Below are positions 37,828 through 46,577 of a stretch of DNA of 64,000 bases, piece by piece. The notes below the pieces were generated by a model. It was not told where the DNA came from. It did no database searches and saw only the letters and a list, made by a program, of their open reading frames with translations. The translations under genes and the position numbers were made by a program. The stretch spans positions 1-64,000 of the forward strand of contig JAUYNL010000070.1 in assembly GCA_030696085.1 (NCBI GenBank), given 5' to 3'. Source of the DNA: Luteolibacter sp. (GTDB lineage Bacteria > Verrucomicrobiota > Verrucomicrobiia > Verrucomicrobiales > Akkermansiaceae). How positions within the stretch are numbered: position 1 is the stretch's first letter; every line of letters starts with the position of its first letter.

Positions 37828-39708
37828 TCAGGCCCCTTTCTGGCATTCAAAACCCGCAGCTGTGACATCGCGCGGCAGGGCCTCGCGGAAACTCCGCCAG
37901 CATTTCGACGGCAGGCGGGTGAGCAGGATCAGGACGACCTGAAAGATGATGAAAGCGACCAGCCATGGAAATGCCTTGTCCATGAAGCCGTAGGAATGGA
38001 GACCCACACCGAGCATGTTCACGCCGAACCATGAGAAGGCGGTGATCGCATTGCCAAAGATGGCCATGGCCATGATGCCGCGCTGGCGGATGAATCCACC
38101 CCAGCGGGCGTGGAGGATCAACGCACACCACAGCACGATGAGCAGAGCACCGTTCTCCTTGGGATCCCAGCCCCAGAAGCGGCCCCACGATTGGTCCGCC
38201 CAGATGCCGCCGAGCACCGTGCCCACGAAGCTGAATAGCGTGGCGAAACAAACGATGCCATACACCATGCCCGTGAGTTTCCTGGCGCTCTCGCGCGTCA
38301 ACAGGCGGGTGAACAGGCCAAGCACGACGTAGGCGATGGCCAGGAAACCCGCGAGAAACATCGCCGAGTAGCCTGCGGTGATGACCACCACATGCGTGGC
38401 GAGCCAGATGTTGCTGTCCAGCACGGCCTGCATCATTTCCAGGGTGTCCCCGCTGGACCCCAGATGGTGGGCGATGATGAGCGTGATGAAACCGACCATG
38501 CCGGAACTGGCGGAGCCGATCCCGTCGCGATACAGATGTTCCAGCACCAGACCGAGCGCCACGGCCCCCCAGCCAACGAAGATGGCGGAGGAATACAGAT
38601 TGGTGACTGGCGGGCGCCCTTGCAGATACATCCGCGAGAACATGCCGAACGAGTGAACCGCCAGCGCGAGCAACAACAGCAGGAAGGCCGTCTTGCGCAG
38701 GCCTTTGGGACAAACCAGCCAGGAAAGACAGGCCAGCAGGAAGGCTCCCACGTAGAGCACCATGCTGTGATAGAAAGGTTCCATCTGGTTGAAGCGCAGT
38801 TCGTAGGACGTGCGGCCCGCCCATTCCGGGTGCTCGATGTTGAGCAGGCCCGCGTATTCGCGCGTGACCTTGGAAAACTTGGCGGGATCGTTGGCGCGGA
38901 AGGCATCGCCCATGTCCGCCAGGGCGGACACCGAGGCCGGAATCTGGTCCGGGGACTTCACCCGCATCAGGGCGGCTCCGGTGGTGAGCCAGTCGTCCTC
39001 CCCGCCACCGGCGGGCGGCGCGACGACCATCAGATAGGAGAACTGCGACTGGCGCTCGTAGCGCGAAACTGCGGCGCGGAGTAAGGCCAGGCGATCACTG
39101 TCGAGTGCGCCGGAACCATCGCCGGGGTTCGCAGCCCCGGCTGCCACGGCTTTGGCATAAGTGTCGATTTCCTTGCCGAACCCGGCGGTTCCTTCCTGAT
39201 GGATACTGCTCTTGAGCCGCTGATAGAGCTGGATCGAGTTGCCGAGATTGAAGATGGCGGCTTGGAACGGCGTGCGTTTTGCGGACTCCATATCGGCCGC
39301 CAGCCTGCCTTCTTCGGTGATCTTGGCGAGATGCGGTTTGAGTTCGTCGTAGGTGCAGTATTTCTTGTCCGCCTGCGGGAAGCCGAACATGCCGAGCACT
39401 TCCTGGTTGGCAACAGCGAAAACCGGATAGGCATCCGCTTTCGCGGGATGGAACAACACATCCGCCAGCCAGCGCGATGCGCTGAGTTTGCCGCCCTCGG
39501 GCAGGCGCAGCGTCTGCTTGCCGCGCAGGATGAGCAGCGAGGTGCGGGCGACAGTGTCCATCGGTTTGATGCGACCGCCGGCCAGCACGGGAATGCGGTT
39601 GAAGGCTGAGAGATCGAACTCCCCGGGATCGGTCTTGGGATACATCCACGACGCGCCGATCCACAGGGCGGCCAAAAACAAAACAAGGTAGGGAACGAGG
39701 CGGTTCAT
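37828..39708 (-). CDS. ccsA: Cytochrome c biogenesis protein CcsA (System II)
   Basis: CcsA/ResC is the haem-handling membrane half of the System II cytochrome c synthetase and works with ResB. The 626-residue protein has an N-terminal helix, a large extracytoplasmic part (about 25-310) and about eight C-terminal transmembrane helices. The haem-binding tryptophan-rich WWD-type motif is visible as SWGRFWGWDPKENGALL near residue 520. Its start overlaps the resB stop (ATGA), so the pair is coupled. It closes a 15-kb run of minus-strand genes that encodes many c-type cytochromes, which fits a dedicated or co-expressed maturation system. Confidence 0.93.
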   Translation of the reverse strand: MNRLVPYLVLFLAALWIGASWMYPKTDPGEFDLSAFNRIPVLAGGRIKPMDTVARTSLLILRGKQTLRLPEGGKLSASRWLADVLFHPAKADAYPVFAVANQEVLGMFGFPQADKKYCTYDELKPHLAKITEEGRLAADMESAKRTPFQAAIFNLGNSIQLYQRLKSSIHQEGTAGFGKEIDTYAKAVAAGAANPGDGSGALDSDRLALLRAAVSRYERQSQFSYLMVVAPPAGGGEDDWLTTGAALMRVKSPDQIPASVSALADMGDAFRANDPAKFSKVTREYAGLLNIEHPEWAGRTSYELRFNQMEPFYHSMVLYVGAFLLACLSWLVCPKGLRKTAFLLLLLALAVHSFGMFSRMYLQGRPPVTNLYSSAIFVGWGAVALGLVLEHLYRDGIGSASSGMVGFITLIIAHHLGSSGDTLEMMQAVLDSNIWLATHVVVITAGYSAMFLAGFLAIAYVVLGLFTRLLTRESARKLTGMVYGIVCFATLFSFVGTVLGGIWADQSWGRFWGWDPKENGALLIVLWCALILHARWGGFIRQRGIMAMAIFGNAITAFSWFGVNMLGVGLHSYGFMDKAFPWLVAFIIFQVVLILLTRLPSKCWRSFREALPRDVTAAGFECQKGA

Positions 39709-40874
39709 GGCGCTGTGGCGGTTTTTTTGCGGCGGGAGAAGCCGATGAGATGGAAAAGAAACTGATAGATAAGACCGATGGACACGATCACGCAGGCAAC
39801 GTAAGGGGCTTGGTAGCTGGGATTGCGCACGACCTGAAGAATGGTGCCGCTGTTGTCCGGCTCGAATCCGGACTGATAGTAGGTATCGCCGCGGTAGCGC
39901 AGCGGATGGTTCATGAAGATGAGCACCTGGCGGCTATCGTCCACCTCGAGATCCGATAGATTGACCTTGCTGGAGAAGTTTTTCGGGATCTGGGTGCCGG
40001 GATAGGTTTCATGGGTGAAGTCCAGCAAGGTCAGGCTGTAGGGTTTGTAGTAGCGGGCGGGCCTGAGCTGGAGGCTCCATCTGCGTCCGCCGAACTCGAA
40101 ATTCTGCGGGGCGGCCAGGGCGTCGGAGACGAGCCAGGTGCCGAGCGAATCTCCGCCCTTGACGGGGATGATTTCAAGCACGGCGCTCATCGAATCGCGA
40201 TCATTCATCCTGGTGGCGCGGGCGGCGGCGGTCACCGAGACGCGCTGGCCGGTTCCCTGACTGGCGGCGGGCACCGATGTGCCGCCCTGGCCGATCATTC
40301 CAAGTTTCGAGTTTTGATAGAACCCGCGCACTGCCAGTTGGAAGGGCAGCGATTCATGGGTGATGGTGCCGCCAGACGCCAGACGTTCGCCGGGCACTGC
40401 GGTGACCTGCTCGGTTTCCGGATCGGTTTGGTCGATGACGGCGAACTCCATTTTCATGCTGTCCTCCGAGTAGTTGCTATTACCGCCTTCCTTGATGCGC
40501 ATGAAGCTGTGCACCGAGAACAAATCGGTGGCGAGGCCGCCGGCCAGCATGATGATGAGCCCGAGGTGGGTGAGCTGGATGCCGATTTTTTTCCACGCCC
40601 AGGAGAAGCGGCGGATGTGCGCGGCAATCAGGTTGCCCAGCAAGACCGCGCCAATGAGGTGGCCGCCGGGAAACACGGGCAGAGTGAAGTTTCCGGCAGG
40701 TGCCTGCCACCACACGAACCAGCTTTGAAAATACTCATCCTGCACCAGATAGAGGCCGAAGCGCACCTGCGCCAGCGTTCCCGCGAAGACCAGCACCAGC
40801 GCGGCGGCGAGGCAGAACACCGTAAGCCGCAGCGAGGACACGCCTTCTATCAATTGATTGAGAACTTTCATCAT
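39705..40874 (-). CDS. resB: Cytochrome c biogenesis protein ResB (System II)
   Basis: ResB (Ccs1) is the partner of CcsA in attaching haem to apocytochromes c. The 389-residue protein begins with LRLTVFCLAAALVLVFAGTLAQV, the typical first helix, has further helices near residues 60-110, a large extracytoplasmic domain with family-like segments such as VNLSDLEVDDSRQVLIFMNHPLRYRGDTYYQS, and a final helix near residues 355-380. It overlaps both neighbours by four bases, which implies tight co-translation of lipoprotein, ResB and CcsA. Confidence 0.92.
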   Translation of the reverse strand: MMKVLNQLIEGVSSLRLTVFCLAAALVLVFAGTLAQVRFGLYLVQDEYFQSWFVWWQAPAGNFTLPVFPGGHLIGAVLLGNLIAAHIRRFSWAWKKIGIQLTHLGLIIMLAGGLATDLFSVHSFMRIKEGGNSNYSEDSMKMEFAVIDQTDPETEQVTAVPGERLASGGTITHESLPFQLAVRGFYQNSKLGMIGQGGTSVPAASQGTGQRVSVTAAARATRMNDRDSMSAVLEIIPVKGGDSLGTWLVSDALAAPQNFEFGGRRWSLQLRPARYYKPYSLTLLDFTHETYPGTQIPKNFSSKVNLSDLEVDDSRQVLIFMNHPLRYRGDTYYQSGFEPDNSGTILQVVRNPSYQAPYVACVIVSIGLIYQFLFHLIGFSRRKKTATAP

Positions 40875-42037
40875 TCAGTGGTGTTGAAACGGATGGACTT
40901 GAGAAAAGTCATGAATTTGGTCTTTTCAGCAGCGACCAGGGCATCCGGGCCTGTGAATTTGAAAAACCAGGTCTCGCCCGCGTGCAGGATCCAGCCGGCG
41001 GCACAGCGGCTTTGGGCACCGGTGGCATCGATCACCTTGAGCGTCCTGGGACCGGCGGTGACTTCGCTGACCGTGGTGGCGAGCGCCGTTTCATCGATAG
41101 GCTCCAGGCCGATTTGTCCGCGCCAGCGGTTGACGTTGGCGAGATCTCCACCGACATCGCCGGGAAAATGGGTGACGGCGAGTTCTCCCTTCGAGCCATC
41201 CGTTCCGGTGACCGCGATGGTGGCGTAGCGGGCGGCGCTGCCCACTCCCACGGTCCAGCGGTCCGGAAGTTGCCAGGTGACCGGCCCGTCTGCCGCCGGG
41301 GTGGATGAAGCGGACGGCGGCGTGAAGTCCTCTCCGGGCGGGGTGCCGTGCATCGGCACTTTTCCGGGTGCGGCAGGTTTGGCCGATTGCACCCATTGGA
41401 TGAAATTGGATTTTTGCGCGGCGGTGAGCGCTGCGTTGCCGCGCATTTTGAAGAACCAGATGCTGTCATTCGTATGGGAGATCACCCCGAGAATGCGTCC
41501 GTCCTTTTTCGCATCGCCGCCTTCGGGGAGTCCTTCGAGATCGACCAACAGAGCGCTTCCAAGCTGGGTGACGAGGGTTTCCGCGGACTGGCGGAATGCG
41601 GCCTCGTCCACGGGCGGCAATCCGAGTTGGGCGCGCCAGCGGTTGGTGTTGTCCAGATCACTGCCCGCGTTGCCACCGAGAATGATCAGGGAAACATCTC
41701 CGGCCGCACCGTCCCCGCCCTCGACGAGGTAGCTGAGCTGACGCATGGCGGAGGCCGCCTGTTTTTTCCAGCCTTCCGGAGGACTGTCAGTCGCGGACGG
41801 GCCGCCTCCGAGGGCACCGAGCGCCGACAATTGATCGGCAGTCATTCCGGCATGCGGGTCACCGTCAGGCGTGCCCGGCACTGCGGCGGCGGGTGGCATG
41901 CCCGCGTGCGGGTTCGCGGTCGTCGCTGGCTCTGCCGGGGCTTCCCTGGCGATGCGATAGACTTTGATTTCCTTGTCTTGTTTGCAGGACGCGGCGGTGA
42001 GGATGATGAATCCGGCGAGAAAAATAGAGGATCTCAT
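40871..42037 (-). CDS. Putative lipoprotein with two related domains, in cytochrome operon
   Basis: The 388-residue protein starts with a lipoprotein signal ending LTAASC (Cys17) and a Pro/Ala-rich spacer. It then holds two diverged copies of a domain of about 125 residues: each contains a GGDLxNxNRWRxQxGLxPxDE segment followed about 60 residues later by a W-F-F-K motif (DSIWFFKMRG and ETWFFKFTG). Domains of this pattern are, as far as I recall, common in uncharacterised Planctomycetes and Verrucomicrobia lipoproteins. It overlaps resB by four bases. A role in cytochrome maturation or haem delivery is possible from context only. Confidence 0.75.
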   Translation of the reverse strand: MRSSIFLAGFIILTAASCKQDKEIKVYRIAREAPAEPATTANPHAGMPPAAAVPGTPDGDPHAGMTADQLSALGALGGGPSATDSPPEGWKKQAASAMRQLSYLVEGGDGAAGDVSLIILGGNAGSDLDNTNRWRAQLGLPPVDEAAFRQSAETLVTQLGSALLVDLEGLPEGGDAKKDGRILGVISHTNDSIWFFKMRGNAALTAAQKSNFIQWVQSAKPAAPGKVPMHGTPPGEDFTPPSASSTPAADGPVTWQLPDRWTVGVGSAARYATIAVTGTDGSKGELAVTHFPGDVGGDLANVNRWRGQIGLEPIDETALATTVSEVTAGPRTLKVIDATGAQSRCAAGWILHAGETWFFKFTGPDALVAAEKTKFMTFLKSIRFNTTE

Positions 42038-42139
42038 TGAGGCAGTTCGTGCGATATGTGGATACTTAAAACTAATGGGAGTTGCGTCAATCCGGAAGTC
42101 GGAAACGGGCAGCAAATCAGATATTCCAAGCCTTCAGGC

Positions 42140-43813
42140 TCACGCGTCACCAGAGTCGGGTGGTGTGAGTTCGCGGCGGGTCGGCTCGCTGACGCGAGTC
42201 TGTCGGGCACGCAGCAGGGTAAAGGCCACGGAGACCACCAGCAGCACGGTGCCAAGCGCAAGGAACGAGACAATCCGCTGGACCCCCGCCAGTCTCCCGA
42301 TGCCGATGAAGAGCAGATAGGCCACGGCAAGCAACAAGGTGCCGTGCCCCATCCAGCGGTATTTCCGTGATTTGCCAACCAGCCAGATCCCGTAATAGCC
42401 CACGGCAAGGCCGATCCATGAGGGAGCCACCCAGGCGCCTGGCGCGATGTGATGGAGAGCGTGCGGGAAAATGAAGAACGCGCAGGTCAGGTAGGCGTTG
42501 CGCATCAGCTCGGATTTCAGTTCCAGCCGGTGCTTCTGCCGGTTGAGGACGGCAGCACTGATCAGCGCGACCAGCCCGAAACCCAAACTGATGCCGTTCT
42601 CGTCCTTTGCCACCACCATGTAGCAGGCGACCACGGCCAGGTAGATCATGAAATTTGCAACGACGATGAAACGCGAGCGGAACCAGATGGCGGTGGAAAC
42701 CACCAGCAAACTCTGCAGCGAGAGCCAGACGAACAGCTCCGGCAGGCCGCTGGCCCGGATCAGCGCCATGGTCAGCGCACCGTATCCTGTCATCGCATAG
42801 ATGAAGGTCGCAAACCGGCTTTGCTCGCGCACCCAGAACATCACCGCTATTCCTAACAAAACTATCGACATGACCAGATTTGCCATCACAAAGTTCCCGC
42901 CATGGGCGATCAGCGTGTGCAGCAGAAACATCGCGTAGCCCACCGCATTCGATACCGCGCCGACCTGCGCCACGGCGTCCTCGGTGGCGTGCCTGCGGCG
43001 CAAGGTCATCGCCAGCGCATTAAGAATCATCCATCCCGGCAGGAACCACACGCCCGCAAAGGGACCGGCCGCCACTTCAAGACGATTGCCGAATAGTGGA
43101 TTGCCGAGCGCCCAGAGCAGGTAGGCGGGAAATGCGCCGCAACCCGCCATCACCACCAGCCACGGCCAGTCGCGCGATTGTGCCGAGACCGCTGCGGCAA
43201 GCAGCACCGCCGTCACCATGCCTAAGAAATACCAGGGAGTTCCAGCCGCAAGTGCCGCCGCCAGACCGGTCAACAGCGCCACAACCGTTAGATAGGCCGA
43301 ACGGCGCGACCAGGCGATGGCGAAGTTGATCGCGAATGCCAGCGAAAGCGCCGCGCAGGCCGCGAAGGATGAAGGTGCCAGCAGCGGCTCCGCGCCGAAG
43401 GAACACAAGCGCAGGGTCGCGAAAAACAACAATCCCATGCCGGCTGCGCGGAAATTGCTCGATATCAGGGGCAGTGAAGCATGCAGCCACGAGGCAAGCC
43501 CTAGCAACGCCAGCGCCAGCAGCCACCCGGCAGTGGATGGCAGTACCGCGGGAAACTGCGGCCACGGCTGCGAGAGCGTCAGGGCCGCGCCGATCGCCAG
43601 CGCCATGATGCCGATCCGGGCGAAGAGCGTCTGCCCCACCGCCATCTCAAACTCACCTTCGACCGGGGCGGCGATGGCTGTCTCGAAGCTACATTTTTCC
43701 GCCGGAGCCTCCTCATGAAGACCGAGCAGCAGTTCCACCCGGGCGAGCCGTTGCTCCAAGCGGGCAAGCCTCTCCGCTTGGTCTTCAGGTAGCTGAGGAG
43801 AGACGGGGTCCAT
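42140..43813 (-). CDS. DUF2339-like polytopic membrane protein
   Basis: The 557-residue protein has a short N-terminal coiled coil (residues 10-35), then a hydrophobic segment FARIGIMALAIGAALTL typical of the start of DUF2339 proteins, and about 14 or more transmembrane helices over the rest of the chain. DUF2339 proteins have no established biochemical role. It sits inside the cytochrome operon, 57 bases after the unknown CGCG protein gene and about 100 bases before the lipoprotein gene; whether it takes part in electron transfer or envelope assembly is unknown. Confidence 0.7.
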   Translation of the reverse strand: MDPVSPQLPEDQAERLARLEQRLARVELLLGLHEEAPAEKCSFETAIAAPVEGEFEMAVGQTLFARIGIMALAIGAALTLSQPWPQFPAVLPSTAGWLLALALLGLASWLHASLPLISSNFRAAGMGLLFFATLRLCSFGAEPLLAPSSFAACAALSLAFAINFAIAWSRRSAYLTVVALLTGLAAALAAGTPWYFLGMVTAVLLAAAVSAQSRDWPWLVVMAGCGAFPAYLLWALGNPLFGNRLEVAAGPFAGVWFLPGWMILNALAMTLRRRHATEDAVAQVGAVSNAVGYAMFLLHTLIAHGGNFVMANLVMSIVLLGIAVMFWVREQSRFATFIYAMTGYGALTMALIRASGLPELFVWLSLQSLLVVSTAIWFRSRFIVVANFMIYLAVVACYMVVAKDENGISLGFGLVALISAAVLNRQKHRLELKSELMRNAYLTCAFFIFPHALHHIAPGAWVAPSWIGLAVGYYGIWLVGKSRKYRWMGHGTLLLAVAYLLFIGIGRLAGVQRIVSFLALGTVLLVVSVAFTLLRARQTRVSEPTRRELTPPDSGDA

Positions 43814-43870
43814 GAGGTGAGGTGCGCGGCATGGCGCGGGTTTCCCGATTCAACCGGGCGCGGGACCGCA

Positions 43871-44326
43871 TCAGCCGCATCCGCAGCCACCGGCAAGCTG
43901 ATCGGCCAGTTCGCAAATCGATTCGTAATAGTCATCCTTCTCCATGCCGAGGGCGGCGGCACCGAAGGTTTCGGCATCCTCGCTGGAGGCGAAGTCGCCG
44001 TAGTTGACCGCCACGAGCTGATAGAGCACCAGGTGTGGCACGCGCTGGAGCTGGGTCATGAAAACCGGATGCACGCGGATTTCAAATCCCTCCTCGGGTT
44101 TTTCGCCGTGCGGGTGGGCATAGGCGGCTTCACCGTCGTGCAGGCCATCCGCAGTGAATTTCACCTCGCAGGGATAGCGGACGAGCGCGCGGTCCAGCAG
44201 AATTTCCTGAAGTTCCTTCCAGCCGATTTTCGGCCCGAAACGCCCGCGAATTTCCAAGCCCTTGTCGGCGACATGCTCATTGAGGGATCGCTTGGCATCC
44301 TCGGCAGTGGGGTGGCTTTGCGTCAT
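43871..44326 (-). CDS. Hypothetical protein ending in Cys-Gly-Cys-Gly
   Basis: The 151-residue soluble protein has no signal peptide. Recognisable parts are an N-terminal helix, a strand-rich centre (GWKELQEILLDRALVRYPCEVKF) and a C-terminal helix followed by a GGCGCG tail. The tail could bind metal or undergo thiol chemistry. The gene lies 23 bases downstream of the NrfD-like gene in the cytochrome operon. I do not recognise the family; by position it could be an assembly factor for the iron-sulfur or haem proteins. Confidence 0.7.
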   Translation of the reverse strand: MTQSHPTAEDAKRSLNEHVADKGLEIRGRFGPKIGWKELQEILLDRALVRYPCEVKFTADGLHDGEAAYAHPHGEKPEEGFEIRVHPVFMTQLQRVPHLVLYQLVAVNYGDFASSEDAETFGAAALGMEKDDYYESICELADQLAGGCGCG

Positions 44327-44349
44327 GCGGAAGAAACGTGTGACGGGTT

Positions 44350-45630
44350 TCAGTGTGCTTCAATCGCCGTTTCCACCTTGGGTGGCAGGCCGTCTTCAAG
44401 CACCCCGCAGCCTTCATTGGCACGCGCGAGCCGGCCTTGCAGGATCGGCACCGCCATCCGCAGCAGGATCGTGTAAACCAGCAGGCCGAAGGCCCAGATG
44501 CCGAACGAGATCAAGGTTTCATTGGTCGATGGCTGGTATTCCACGATCATGCCCAGAGTGCTCGGCACGAATCCGGGGATGACCATGCCCATGCCTTTCT
44601 CGATCCAGATGCCGATGATCGACAGCACACAGGCGAGGTTGAGCCACTTGAGGCTGCGGCTCACCGGCAGCACCAGCAGGAACATCGCGATCAGGTTGAA
44701 GACAATCGCCGTCCAGATCCATGGCACCAGCGCGTTGTGGCCGTGCAGGCCGAAGAACAAGTATTTGGCCGAGGCCACATGCGTGGCACCGGTGTAGAAT
44801 TCCTTGAACAACTCGTTGATGAGCAGGAATACGTTGATGATCATCGAAACCTGGACGATCGAGCGCAGCGTGAGCAGCGCCTTGTCGCTGATCGGGTAAT
44901 GGGTGACCGCGCGGATGACTTGCAGCGCCAGGATGATCAGCGCGGGCCCTGCGGTGAACGCGGAGGCGAGGAAACGCGGGCCGACGATCGACGAGTTCCA
45001 GAACGGCCGCCCGCCGAGACCGACGTAAAGGAAAGCGGTGACGGTGTGGATCGAGACTGCCCAGGCGATGGCGATGAACACGAAGGGAATGTAGAACCAA
45101 CGCGACGGCGTGCGGCCGCAGTAGCGGCAATAAAGCAGATAGCCGCAAATGTGGACGTTGAGCAGCAGGTAGCCATTGAGCACCACCACGTCCCAACTCA
45201 GCATCGAGGCGGGAAAGTTCAATTGCCCGATGCCGGGAATCAGGTGCCAGAAGCGGTCCGGCCGCCCGAGGTCCACGGTGACGAAGGCGAGGCACATCAG
45301 GATGGCGGCGACGGCAAGCAACTCGCCGAAAACCACCAGGTCGTGGAGCTCCTTGTTTCGATAAATATACACGGGAATGACCATCATCACGGCGGCGGCG
45401 GCGACACCGACGAGGAAGGTGAAGTTGCCGATGTAAACACCCCACGAAACCTCATCGCCCATGCCGGTGACGATCAGTCCGTGGACGAATTGCTTGCAGT
45501 AGGCGTTGATGCCAAGAAGCACGATGGCGGTGAGCAGTCCCATCCAGGCGTAGTAGCGCCAATCGCCGACGAAGGCGATTCTCGCACAGCGGGTCAGGAA
45601 CGTGATGTAGTTGCGAACGGCTTGGGTCAT
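44350..45630 (-). CDS. NrfD/PsrC-type quinone-interacting membrane subunit
   Basis: The 426-residue integral membrane protein has about ten transmembrane helices and segments typical of NrfD/DsrP/HybB-like proteins, such as WGVYIGNFTFLVGVAAAAVM, AFVTVDLGRPDRFWH, FPASMLSWDVVVLNGYL, and the FKEFYTG and IWIEKGMGMVIPGF regions near the C-terminus. Such subunits exchange electrons with quinones and pass them to a partner ferredoxin-like subunit, which is encoded by the overlapping upstream gene (ATGA). With the tetraheme cytochrome further upstream it forms a set resembling the Geobacter Cbc4 complex. No molybdopterin subunit is present. Confidence 0.92.
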   Translation of the reverse strand: MTQAVRNYITFLTRCARIAFVGDWRYYAWMGLLTAIVLLGINAYCKQFVHGLIVTGMGDEVSWGVYIGNFTFLVGVAAAAVMMVIPVYIYRNKELHDLVVFGELLAVAAILMCLAFVTVDLGRPDRFWHLIPGIGQLNFPASMLSWDVVVLNGYLLLNVHICGYLLYCRYCGRTPSRWFYIPFVFIAIAWAVSIHTVTAFLYVGLGGRPFWNSSIVGPRFLASAFTAGPALIILALQVIRAVTHYPISDKALLTLRSIVQVSMIINVFLLINELFKEFYTGATHVASAKYLFFGLHGHNALVPWIWTAIVFNLIAMFLLVLPVSRSLKWLNLACVLSIIGIWIEKGMGMVIPGFVPSTLGMIVEYQPSTNETLISFGIWAFGLLVYTILLRMAVPILQGRLARANEGCGVLEDGLPPKVETAIEAH

Positions 45631-46574
45631 ACGTCAAAGTAGTAAAAGAATCTGGGAGAGGTTCCGAGTTCCTCCTTGAGCTGGATGAACACCCGTTTGG
45701 TGGAGAGAATTTTGCTGACCTCGCTCTCGGGATCGAGGATGTTGCCGAATTTTCGGGCACCGGCCGGGCACACTTCGAGGCAGGCCGGGTAGCGGCCGGT
45801 GCGCGTGCGCTGGACGCAGAAATGACATTTCTCCATGACGCCGATCTTGCGCGGGCGGTTGCCGAGATAGGCCATCTCCGGATTGAGGCGTTCCTTGGGA
45901 ATCGAGGGTTTTGCGAAATTGAAATGGCGCGCGCCGTAGGGACAGGCGGCCATGCAGTAGCGGCAACCGATGCACCAATCATAGTCGATCACGGTGATGC
46001 CGTCCTTTTCCTGCCAGGTGGCGTTGACCGGACAAACCTTGACACAGGGAGGATTCTCACATTGCTGGCATTGCACCGGCATGTAGAAGAAGCCTTTTTC
46101 AGGAACTTTTTCCGGATCGTAGTTGTGATCGGACTTCTCAATATCGAGCGAGCCGTGCGGCATTTTGAGCACGCGGATGTATTGGATTTCCGGGCTGCGC
46201 GACTGGTTGTTCTCGGCCACGCAGGCATGCACGCACTTGCGGCAGCCGATGCAGCGGGTGAGGTTGAGCGCATAGACGAACTCGACACCGTCCATCGGCC
46301 GGAGGTCGCGGACGTGGGGGCGCACGTCGTATTGCTTTTCAACTTCGCGGGAGATGCGCGCAAGTACCTTGGCCATGTCGGCGGGCGACATTTCCTTGTA
46401 ATGCTTTTGGAGGAACTCCTCGGTGGAGGTGAACTTTTCAAGGTCCATCAGCGGCTTGAGACTGGCGGCCAGCGCGGCGGCCCCTGCACCGAAGATGGCG
46501 GACGAGCGCAGGAAACTGCGGCGGCGCATCGAGGGAGCCGGGGCTTTTCCGGGGGCATCGGATTGCGAATTCAT
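45627..46574 (-). CDS. TAT-exported 4x[4Fe-4S] ferredoxin-like subunit (NrfC/DmsB/HybA type)
   Basis: The 315-residue protein has a twin-arginine signal (RRRSFLR, residues 17-23, then an Ala-rich hydrophobic stretch). It carries sixteen cysteines in four groups: 108/111/114/118, 169/172/177/181, 201/204/207/211 and 250/253/265/269, the layout of NrfC/HybA/DmsB-type electron-transfer subunits with four [4Fe-4S] clusters. It is expected on the outer face of the inner membrane, between the NrfD-like subunit encoded next and the tetraheme cytochrome encoded just before (three-base gap). Confidence 0.93.
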   Translation of the reverse strand: MNSQSDAPGKAPAPSMRRRSFLRSSAIFGAGAAALAASLKPLMDLEKFTSTEEFLQKHYKEMSPADMAKVLARISREVEKQYDVRPHVRDLRPMDGVEFVYALNLTRCIGCRKCVHACVAENNQSRSPEIQYIRVLKMPHGSLDIEKSDHNYDPEKVPEKGFFYMPVQCQQCENPPCVKVCPVNATWQEKDGITVIDYDWCIGCRYCMAACPYGARHFNFAKPSIPKERLNPEMAYLGNRPRKIGVMEKCHFCVQRTRTGRYPACLEVCPAGARKFGNILDPESEVSKILSTKRVFIQLKEELGTSPRFFYYFDV

Positions 46575-46577
46575 AGG

